Below, piece by piece: positions 8,077-14,057 of a DNA stretch of 16,046 nucleotides. Every line of letters starts with the position of its first letter. Position 1 is the first letter of the stretch. The position numbers were made by a program, and so were the translations under genes. The stretch is from positions 1-16,046 of the forward strand of contig JASHUL010000255.1 of the NCBI GenBank assembly GCA_030039995.1. Reading direction: 5' to 3'. The DNA comes from Thermoplasmata archaeon. GTDB taxonomy: Archaea; Thermoplasmatota; Thermoplasmata; Lutacidiplasmatales; UBA184. The notes under the pieces were generated by a model that ran no database searches, had not been told where the DNA came from, and worked only from the letters and a program-made list of their open reading frames with translations.

Positions 8077-8083
8077 CCTTAAG
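8077..8083 (-). promoter_or_regulatory. Possible TATA-like box for glmS
   Basis: The minus strand reads CTTAAGG, overlapping the TAA stop of the mutase gene. Its spacing of about 27 bp to the glmS ATG would make a leaderless glmS transcript. GGAGGGAGG follows it but lies too far from the ATG to act as a Shine-Dalgarno. Only the short TTAA core supports this; glmS may simply be read from the mutase promoter. Confidence 0.3.
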
Positions 8084-9527
8084 ACTGTCGCCGTCCCGGT
8101 CGTCTCGACGCGGTGAGAGCGGAGCGTGCTCGCGGGCCGGCCCCGCCCCGACTCGCTGCCACGTTCGACTTGCGCCGGCCCCGCAGGGACTGGGCGCGCG
8201 CCCAGTCCCCCCGGAGCGAGGAGAGCCGGCCGCCCGCGCGCGCTTCGAAACTGATGCGTAAGGACGGCTGAGTGTTCGACGCACGAAACAAGACGGTGCC
8301 GGACTCCGATTTCCACACAAAGCCGTCCACGTCTGGTCGCGGCGGCGGGTCCAAGCGTCGGATCAGGGATCGGAGGTGTTCTGACGCGAGCGTCCTCGTC
8401 GGAAAATCGATCGTCGACCGGCGGCGAACGATCCGACCGAACGAGCGGCTCAACACGCCGAGCGTCGTTCCGCTGCGCCGCAGGAGGTCGCTCACCACAC
8501 ACGCCACGAGGATCCCATCGGAATTCGGGCCCCAGCTAGGGAGGTAGAAGTGCGAAGAGGCCTCGAAGCCGACGAGGGAGCGATGACGCCGCATCGCGGC
8601 CGAGATGTACCGGCTCCCGACCCGCGAGCGGACGGTGCGAGCATGCCTCTCGCACCGTTGGGAGACGTCGGCGGACCCGACGAGCGGACGCCGCGCGGGC
8701 GAGAGATGGCGGTGGAGGAAGGTCGCGACCACCTCGGGCTCCACCCAATCTCCGTCTCCGTCGACGAACACAACGCGGTCGCCGTCCCCGTCGAATGCGA
8801 CACCAAAGTCCGCGCGCTCCGAGCGAACCTTTCGCCCGAGGTCGGCGACGTTGCTGACCACCGGTTCGGGCGACCGGCCGTGGAACCGGGCCGAGAACGT
8901 CGGGTGAAGCTCTCGGACGGTCGCGCCGATTCGAGAGAGGGCCTGGGGGGCGAGGCGCGTGGTTGCGCCCCCCCGCCCGTCAACCACGATCTTCCCGCGG
9001 AACCACAAGTCCCGGGTGATGTGAGCTACGTACGCGGACACCGCGTCCTTCGACGACGGGGCTCCCGGCAGGCTGGGCACCCCTGCTTCTGTCCGAACTG
9101 AGTGCGGGCGCGAGAACGCTCCGAGATCGGCGAAATCCCGTCTCAATCGTCTCCATTGTCGTCCGAAGGATTCGCCGTTCGCCCCGAAAGCCTTGATCCC
9201 GGCGAAGCCCAGCGCGTTATGGGAGGGGGTGAACGCCAGCCCGATAGCCCGAAGGTAGCGACTCGAGAAGCCCACCACGGGAGTCGGCTGGACACCGAGC
9301 TCGAACACGGTACGACGCTCCGCGCGGAGCCGCTGGACGATCGTCGTCTCCAGCGTGCGCGACGCCGCCCGAGTGTCTCGGGCCACAACGAACGGACCCG
9401 GATAGTTCGACAAGAAAACGTCGGCCAGGCGCCGAGAGACTTCCGGCGTGAAATCTCGAGGATAGCGTCCCCGGATATCGTACGCGCCGAACAACTCGGA
9501 CGGAGCGGCCCCCTTCGGTCCCCCCAC
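8079..9527 (-). CDS. Phosphomannomutase/phosphoglucomutase family (alpha-D-phosphohexomutase; possible GlmM)
   Basis: 482 residues. FGAYDIRG (13-20) opens the family fold. The phosphoserine loop reads TPSHNALGFAGIK (100-112), with catalytic Ser102. The metal loop is DGDGDR (246-251), the sugar loop is GFEASSH (320-326, where most relatives have E-x-S-G-H), and the phosphate loop is RASNTQP (415-421). The RASNT form is usual for PMM/PGM-type archaeal mutases rather than bacterial GlmM (RPSGT), but archaeal members are often promiscuous. Between glmS and sugar-nucleotide genes it is the natural candidate for converting GlcN-6-P or GlcNAc-6-P to the 1-phosphate. The last 53 residues carry about 13 Arg and one acidic residue, an unusual tail. 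Start GTG 9525-9527 follows GGGAG by 6 nt and a TATA box at 9564-9573. Confidence 0.88.
   Translation of the reverse strand: MGGPKGAAPSELFGAYDIRGRYPRDFTPEVSRRLADVFLSNYPGPFVVARDTRAASRTLETTIVQRLRAERRTVFELGVQPTPVVGFSSRYLRAIGLAFTPSHNALGFAGIKAFGANGESFGRQWRRLRRDFADLGAFSRPHSVRTEAGVPSLPGAPSSKDAVSAYVAHITRDLWFRGKIVVDGRGGATTRLAPQALSRIGATVRELHPTFSARFHGRSPEPVVSNVADLGRKVRSERADFGVAFDGDGDRVVFVDGDGDWVEPEVVATFLHRHLSPARRPLVGSADVSQRCERHARTVRSRVGSRYISAAMRRHRSLVGFEASSHFYLPSWGPNSDGILVACVVSDLLRRSGTTLGVLSRSFGRIVRRRSTIDFPTRTLASEHLRSLIRRLDPPPRPDVDGFVWKSESGTVLFRASNTQPSLRISFEARAGGRLSSLRGDWARAQSLRGRRKSNVAASRGGAGPRARSALTASRRPGRRQS
8186..8209. repeat. Perfect 24-bp palindrome in the 3' end of the mutase gene
   Basis: GGGACTGGGCGC is followed directly by its exact reverse complement, with no spacer. 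It encodes part of the mutase tail (around residues 438-446) and lies 134-157 bp upstream of the glmS ATG. It could be a dimeric regulator site or an RNA hairpin; no function is shown by sequence. Confidence 0.6.
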
Positions 9528-9550
9528 GAACGACTCCCTGATGCGGGACG

Positions 9551-10492
9551 TTGGACGACGACGTTTACTTAAGGCATCCTCGGCATCGTCCTGCCACGCG
9601 CGTCGCGGTCACGGGTGGTTCGGGTCAGATCGGCTCGGCGCTGCGCGCCGAACTATCCCGCAGGCATTCGGTCGTGGGGTTCGACATCCGTCCGAGCGGT
9701 GTCTCTCGAAAGCTCGATGTCGCCTCGCCTCGGGCCACCACCGTGCTCCGGAAGTTCGACGTCATCTACCATCTTGCCGCTCTGATCTCGGTGCCGGAGA
9801 GTGTGCGGGACCCCATCCGATTCGACCGGACGAACGTGCACGGTTCCCTGCGCGTTTTGGAAGCCGCCCGCTTGGGCGACGCCCGACTGGTCTTCTGCTC
9901 CTCCGCGGCCGTTTACGGCCGGCCGACCCGACTGCCGATCGATGAGGACCACCCGTTGCGGCCGATCAGCCCGTACGGCCTGACGAAAGCGATCGGCGAA
10001 GAGTATGCGCGTCTGTACCGGGAGTTGTACGGTCTCGACGTGGCGATCGTCCGTCCGTTCAACGTCTACTCTGCGCGCGTCACCCGAGCCGACCCGTATG
10101 CCGGAGTCATCCGGAAGTTCTTGGACGCCGCCCGCCTCGGCCGTCCGCTCGTCGTGAACGGGGACGGACGTCAGACCCGGGACTTCGTCCACGTCTCCGA
10201 CGTGGTCGCGCTGATGGGCTTGCTGCTCGACGGTCGAGGATCGGGCCGGACCTACAACTGTGGCTCCGGACAGCCGACGTCGATTCGAGAACTGGCTTCG
10301 TGGATCCGGGACCGGCTGAATCCCGCCGGGGCGATCTCCCATGGTCCACCGCGGTCGGGAGACATCCGGCACTCCGTCGCGCGGATCGACCGGGCCCGTT
10401 CGATCGGTTACCGACCCCACGTGGCTCTTCGGGCCTGGCTCGCGGCGCAACCGACCACGACGGATCGACCGTCGCGCCAACGATCCGATTGA
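9551..10492 (+). CDS. NAD-dependent sugar epimerase/dehydratase (GalE-like extended SDR)
   Basis: Up to 313 residues. Numbered from TTG 9551, the Rossmann loop is TGGSGQIG (21-28), catalytic Ser is in CSSAAVYG (116-123), the YxxxK pair is Y142-GLT-K146, and RPFNVYSAR (168-176) and GDGRQTRDFVHVSDV (204-218) are the conserved C-terminal blocks of NDP-sugar epimerases. Likely role: 4-epimerisation of a UDP-sugar such as UDP-GlcNAc or UDP-Glc, or a dehydratase step, feeding the nearby glycosyltransferases. TTG 9551 is the only canonical in-frame start, yet family members normally begin M-R-V-A-V-T-G-G; here that Met position is ACG at 9596-9598, 27 bp after a TATA box. The true start may therefore be 9596. 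It is divergent from the mutase gene and convergent with the GT4 gene. Confidence 0.87.
   Translation: MDDDVYLRHPRHRPATRVAVTGGSGQIGSALRAELSRRHSVVGFDIRPSGVSRKLDVASPRATTVLRKFDVIYHLAALISVPESVRDPIRFDRTNVHGSLRVLEAARLGDARLVFCSSAAVYGRPTRLPIDEDHPLRPISPYGLTKAIGEEYARLYRELYGLDVAIVRPFNVYSARVTRADPYAGVIRKFLDAARLGRPLVVNGDGRQTRDFVHVSDVVALMGLLLDGRGSGRTYNCGSGQPTSIRELASWIRDRLNPAGAISHGPPRSGDIRHSVARIDRARSIGYRPHVALRAWLAAQPTTTDRPSRQRSD
9564..9573. promoter_or_regulatory. Bidirectional TATA-like box between mutase and epimerase genes
   Basis: TTTACTTAAG on the plus strand reads CTTAAGTAAA on the minus strand, both TATA-like. Leftward it predicts a start near 9541, giving a 14-nt leader with GGGAG before the mutase GTG at 9527. 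Rightward it predicts a start near 9594-9596, exactly at the ACG codon of the epimerase frame. It is the only AT-rich stretch between the two genes. Confidence 0.55.
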
Positions 10493-10493
10493 T

Positions 10494-10511
10494 CGCCGCC
10501 ACCCGGCGGCG
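10494..10511. terminator. GC hairpin between convergent epimerase and GT4 genes
   Basis: CGCCGCC-ACCC-GGCGGCG forms a perfect 7-bp stem with a 4-nt loop, starting 2 nt after the epimerase stop in the 48-bp convergent gap. There is no T-run, so termination activity is uncertain, since archaeal terminators usually need a U-rich tract. Confidence 0.35.
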
Positions 10512-10540
10512 TAGCCCGGGCGCCCGTTGGTCCCCGGAGT

Positions 10541-11800
10541 TCAGGGCGACGGAGCCGGTGCCGGGACGTTCGACCTGCTCGGCCCGCCGTCCCGAACGGT
10601 CGCTCGATACAGCTCGACGGTTTCGTCCGCCGCGCGGGGCCACGTGAAGCGATCGATGACCTCGGTGCGTGCCGCGCGCCCCATCGCTTGCCGGCGCCCG
10701 TCGTCGCGAAGCAGCGAGACCACGGCGTCTCCGAGCGCGCCGGACGAGCCGGACGGTATCAGAATCCCGGTCTTGCCATCGGCGATCAGCTCCGGGATCC
10801 CCCCGACGCGCGAAGCGACGACCGGAACTCCCGACGACATCGCTTCCATCACCCAGAACGGTACGTTGTCCGCGAACGTGGGTGCGACCGCGACGTCCGC
10901 CGAGCGGAACACGGCCGGCAGGTCCTCGTGCGGCACCCGCCCGAGCGCGTGGATGCGATCGGTCGGCAGGTGCCGACCCTCGGTGAGGGATCGGATCACG
11001 GACGACGAACTGCCCGCGACCGCGAAGTGCGCCGTCGGGACGTCTTCGAGGATCCGGGGGATGGCGTCGAGAAAAACGCCGATCCCTTTGACCAGCGTGG
11101 GTCGACCCGCGTAGAGGACCAGGGGCCCGTGCAGACTCTCTTCGAGCGGGCCCCGACCTGGCGCGTCCGGGCGGTACCGATCCGTCCGGACCCCGTTGTA
11201 GATCACTCGGATTTTGCTCCGAGGCACCCGAAGCCCGCGAAGCTCGCTCTCGACGTAGTGCGAGACGGCGCTGAACTGCTCGGCGTCCCGCAGGGTGAGC
11301 CATTCGGCGGCGCGCAGCAACGGCTCCAGCGCGATCTGCCAATGCTCGGAGGTGTCCAATCCGCCACCGTACCGCTGCGCGAGCTCGATGCCCGCGCGCT
11401 GTCCCGCGATCGTACTGTGCACGGTACGGACGAGCGGGGTCGAACGGTCGAAGCGTCGGTAGAGCAGGTCCGGCATGTGCGCGTGCTGCGAATGAAGCAC
11501 GTCGAACCGCTCCGACCGTGCGAGCACCGGGAGTCGTCGGAGCACCGCGAGTTGGAACGACGCGTTGTAGCGAAAGTTGTCGTGGGCGCGCGCAATCACC
11601 TCGACCCGCGCCCGGTGATCCAGCACCTCCTCCATCCGTTCGCGGGAGAACGCGTCGTTCGCGCTCGCGCGCTCGAGCGTGACCACGGTGAGCTCCACGC
11701 GCCGGGCCAACTCCCGCGCGATCTCTACGGAATACGTGCCGACCCCGCCCCAGACCGGCAAAAAATCCGGCGCGAGGAGGCAGACCCGGAGCGTCCCCAT
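10541..11800 (-). CDS. GT4-family (GT-B fold) glycosyltransferase
   Basis: 419 residues from ATG 11798-11800. The start MGTLRVCLLAPDFLP followed by GGVGTYSVEIA (18-28) is the classic glycine-rich GT4 acceptor-side loop. HSQHAHMPDLLYRR lies at 103-116, IYNGVRTDRYRP at 200-211 marks the domain linker, LYAGRPTLVKGI (229-240) opens the donor domain, and DNVPFWVMEAMSSGVPVVAS with GGIPE (311-337) is the donor-binding D/E-x7-E element, here with Asp first as in many 'DNLP' members. It transfers a sugar from a nucleotide donor with retention of configuration; donor and acceptor are unknown. An upstream in-frame start at 11869 is rejected because a TATA box at 11837-11844 falls inside that extension. 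The protein ends in a Pro/Ala/Ser tail. It converges on the epimerase gene with 48 bp between. Confidence 0.9.
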   Translation of the reverse strand: MGTLRVCLLAPDFLPVWGGVGTYSVEIARELARRVELTVVTLERASANDAFSRERMEEVLDHRARVEVIARAHDNFRYNASFQLAVLRRLPVLARSERFDVLHSQHAHMPDLLYRRFDRSTPLVRTVHSTIAGQRAGIELAQRYGGGLDTSEHWQIALEPLLRAAEWLTLRDAEQFSAVSHYVESELRGLRVPRSKIRVIYNGVRTDRYRPDAPGRGPLEESLHGPLVLYAGRPTLVKGIGVFLDAIPRILEDVPTAHFAVAGSSSSVIRSLTEGRHLPTDRIHALGRVPHEDLPAVFRSADVAVAPTFADNVPFWVMEAMSSGVPVVASRVGGIPELIADGKTGILIPSGSSGALGDAVVSLLRDDGRRQAMGRAARTEVIDRFTWPRAADETVELYRATVRDGGPSRSNVPAPAPSP

Positions 11801-11812
11801 CTCGTGCCACCC

Positions 11813-11844
11813 GATACGTATCCGAGGTAGCCCGGGTCGTATAA
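11813..11844 (-). promoter_or_regulatory. Promoter of the GT4 gene with TATA box and adjacent 10-bp palindrome
   Basis: The minus strand carries GCGTTATACGA at about 11837-11847, predicting a start near 11814 and a leader of about 14 nt before ATG 11800. GATACGTATC at 11813-11822, a perfect 10-bp palindrome, sits on the predicted start site. Confidence 0.45.
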
Positions 11845-11934
11845 CGCTCACCCTGACCCCGGAGGCCACCCGCTACCGGGAGGCGCGAAGTCCCGCGGCC
11901 CGGGTTGGCGCCCGGGCGACCGCGGAGTACCGGG

Positions 11935-13917
11935 TCACGGGACGACGATGACCTCGTAGATCGTGAACGTGGAGTCCTCGTAGACGAGATCGAACAGGGC
12001 GGGATTGTTGAATTTCGCCAACTGGGCCTCGGTCAGCGGCGCCGTCGGTTGGTCGCTCGAGGGACCCGAGAATTGGGGCGTGGTCGTCGTCATGTACTTG
12101 TCCAGGACGACGTACGAGCCCACGCTGACGAACTCCCAGGCGAGCGGCGAGATCGAGGTTCCGGCGAACAGCATGTACTGGTCGAACTGCATGTTGAAGC
12201 GAGCGAATCCCCCGAACACGCACATCGTGAGGGTATCGCCCCAGACGTACGTCGAACTCGTCAGGTGCGTCTGCGCCCAAAGGCCGAGTTCGTAGCTGTT
12301 CGCATCGATGTTCAGCGGAGACTCGACCGTGATTGCGTTCGCCGGCGCGAACTGGTCTCGGGTGCTGTACGGCACGAGACTCCCTCCGGTGAAGATCAGA
12401 ACGACCAAGATCAGTACCCCCGCCCCGGCAGCGTAGCGATGCCTCATCGCCGGGGAGAGACGGGCACGCGGGGGGGTCGGCCCCCGCGACTTCGGTCTCG
12501 CTCGAGGCATCAGGTGCTGGATCAGCCACCAGGCGACCGCGGGCGCGATGAAGAACTCCCCGTACTCCAGGATCCGCTCGGGCAGGAAGCTGAAGGCAGT
12601 GACGAGCAGCGGGATCACCAGAATCCCGGCGATGAGGGAGACGATCAAGTTCGGGGAGAGGAACGGTCGACGCTCTGATCGCAGCCAGCGCCGTAGCGCG
12701 ATCAGGCCCAGCACGATCAGCAGCAGGTACGCGAGGTAACTCCACGCGGTCTGGTACTCGGGGAACGACGAGCCGACGGTCGTCGCCGTGCTGACCGAGA
12801 GCGCGAACGGGTGGGAGAGTTCCGCCAGGACGAACCGCAACGAGGCGACGTTCGCGAGGAAGTTCGGCAGGCTGACTTCGTAGGTGAAACCGAGGATGAC
12901 CACAAAGTAGACGGCGAAGATCCCCAGGCTCTTCCGGGACTCGACCCCTCGGAAAGTGCGGAACACGAACCAGCAGAACGCGAGGCCCACGACCCAGGCG
13001 GCCAAGATGTACGACGTGAGGTTGTGACTGATGACGACGAAACCCGCGAACATCACCGCGGCGGCGAGCGCCTCGGTCTGCCAGTCGGCGCCGCGAACGA
13101 CGACGTAGCCGAGCATCACTAACGTCAGTGCGAAGAACGGGATCGTGAACTCGGACTGCACGGGGTAGTTGAACAGGATCGACGGGGTTGCGAGGAAGAT
13201 CAGGACGCTGACCATGGCCACCCGGCTCCCGAGATACCGGGAAGCGAGCGCGTAGATCGCGGGAGGCACGATGAGCAGTCGGAGGAGCGGGATCCCCCAC
13301 ACGAACGTCTGGACCAGCGGTAGGCCGGTGAACGCCGAGAGCTCGGCGTTGAAGACCCCGCTCGCCGGGTAGTAGGAGTAGGTGACCGCCTGGAGGGTGA
13401 CGTTCCCTCCCGGCACCCAGCGACCGGCTTCGAGGATGCCGTACGCGTACTGGAAGTTGAAGATCGCGTCTTGGCCGGCCGGAACGCCGTAGGGGAGGAA
13501 GATCGGGTAGAGGAAGAAGACGAGCACCACCGCCGGCAGGACGAACAGCAGCTGGGTCCGCCGAAAGATCGCGAGGATGAGCGGGGACACGACGAGCGTC
13601 ATCGCGAAGACGAACAGTACGCGCGCCGGCAGACCGTGGATGTACGTCGTGTCTCCGAGGAACTTGAAGGCGTAGAGCTGGTAGGCGACGTCGAGGAATC
13701 CGACGAGCGAGAGCCCCAACGCGAGCAAACTCGCGTTCGGGGCGACGCGGTACTTGGGGTCGAGGTCCTCGGGGGGGACCGCCCGACGGGTCTCGAACAC
13801 GGGCTCCGGGGGTCGCGAACGCTGGGCGACCGCAAGGGCCACCGCGGCCGCCGGGTCGACCGCACCCAATGGGATCTCCGTCGCGGCGGCCGGGTCGGCG
13901 GGGGAGGCGCTCGCCAT
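11935..13917 (-). CDS. GT-C-like multipass membrane glycosyltransferase (GT39/DUF2206-like)
   Basis: 660 residues. A 60-residue Ala/Pro-rich cytoplasmic N-terminus is followed by about 12-13 hydrophobic segments between residues 62 and 470, another at about 493-515, and a 145-residue extracytoplasmic C-terminal domain. The first large loop contains GQDAIFNFQYAYGILEAGRW (148-167) and then YSYYPASGVFNAEL (180-193), matching the pattern of GT-C enzymes, in which an acidic residue in the first loop is catalytic (candidate D150). GT-C enzymes use polyprenyl-phosphate-sugar donors, and a gene for a likely donor synthase lies at 15191-16046. No WWDYG motif is present, so it is not a normal AglB/STT3. 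The start is ATG 13915-13917, about 6 nt after the predicted transcription start. Specific product unknown. Confidence 0.75.
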   Translation of the reverse strand: MASASPADPAAATEIPLGAVDPAAAVALAVAQRSRPPEPVFETRRAVPPEDLDPKYRVAPNASLLALGLSLVGFLDVAYQLYAFKFLGDTTYIHGLPARVLFVFAMTLVVSPLILAIFRRTQLLFVLPAVVLVFFLYPIFLPYGVPAGQDAIFNFQYAYGILEAGRWVPGGNVTLQAVTYSYYPASGVFNAELSAFTGLPLVQTFVWGIPLLRLLIVPPAIYALASRYLGSRVAMVSVLIFLATPSILFNYPVQSEFTIPFFALTLVMLGYVVVRGADWQTEALAAAVMFAGFVVISHNLTSYILAAWVVGLAFCWFVFRTFRGVESRKSLGIFAVYFVVILGFTYEVSLPNFLANVASLRFVLAELSHPFALSVSTATTVGSSFPEYQTAWSYLAYLLLIVLGLIALRRWLRSERRPFLSPNLIVSLIAGILVIPLLVTAFSFLPERILEYGEFFIAPAVAWWLIQHLMPRARPKSRGPTPPRARLSPAMRHRYAAGAGVLILVVLIFTGGSLVPYSTRDQFAPANAITVESPLNIDANSYELGLWAQTHLTSSTYVWGDTLTMCVFGGFARFNMQFDQYMLFAGTSISPLAWEFVSVGSYVVLDKYMTTTTPQFSGPSSDQPTAPLTEAQLAKFNNPALFDLVYEDSTFTIYEVIVVP

Positions 13918-13935
13918 CTGTGAGAGACCGCGATT

Positions 13936-13965
13936 CGAAGGGTAGGATAACAGGGTTACCCTTCG
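13936..13965 (-). promoter_or_regulatory. 9-bp inverted repeat bracketing the TATA-like box of the GT-C gene
   Basis: CGAAGGGTA (13936-13944) and TACCCTTCG (13957-13965) are perfect inverted arms around a 12-nt spacer whose minus strand includes GTTATCC (13945-13951), the only TATA-like sequence before ATG 13917. A regulator bound here would cover the core promoter. Operator function is inferred. Confidence 0.5.
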
Positions 13966-14057
13966 CGCAGATTGGGCCGTCTCCCGTTCCGAGGGTCGTC
14001 TGGGACTCCGCTACCTCCGGTAGAGCAAACGTCCCCGCCCGCCCGAACGGGGTCGCC

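Noticed and set aside
8053..8502. N-terminal extension of the glmS frame
   Set aside because: It would bury the catalytic Cys2; Ntn glutaminase needs Cys right after the initiator Met. It also overlaps the mutase coding region.
8550..9101. 183-residue plus-strand open frame inside the mutase gene
   Set aside because: It is antisense to conserved mutase motifs and lacks recognisable domain features.
10107..11810. 567-residue minus-strand open frame overlapping the GT4 and epimerase genes
   Set aside because: Low-complexity Arg/Gly/Ala translation; both overlapping genes have complete family motifs in their own frames.
11801..11869. Upstream start for the GT4 gene
   Set aside because: The 23 extra residues span the TATA box and have no family similarity; MGTLRVCLLAP is the normal beginning.
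13945..13956. GGATAACAGGGT, which matches the core of the I-SceI homing endonuclease site
   Set aside because: The full 18-bp site is not present, no homing endonuclease or intron is nearby, and the stretch is explained as the spacer of the inverted repeat and TATA region.
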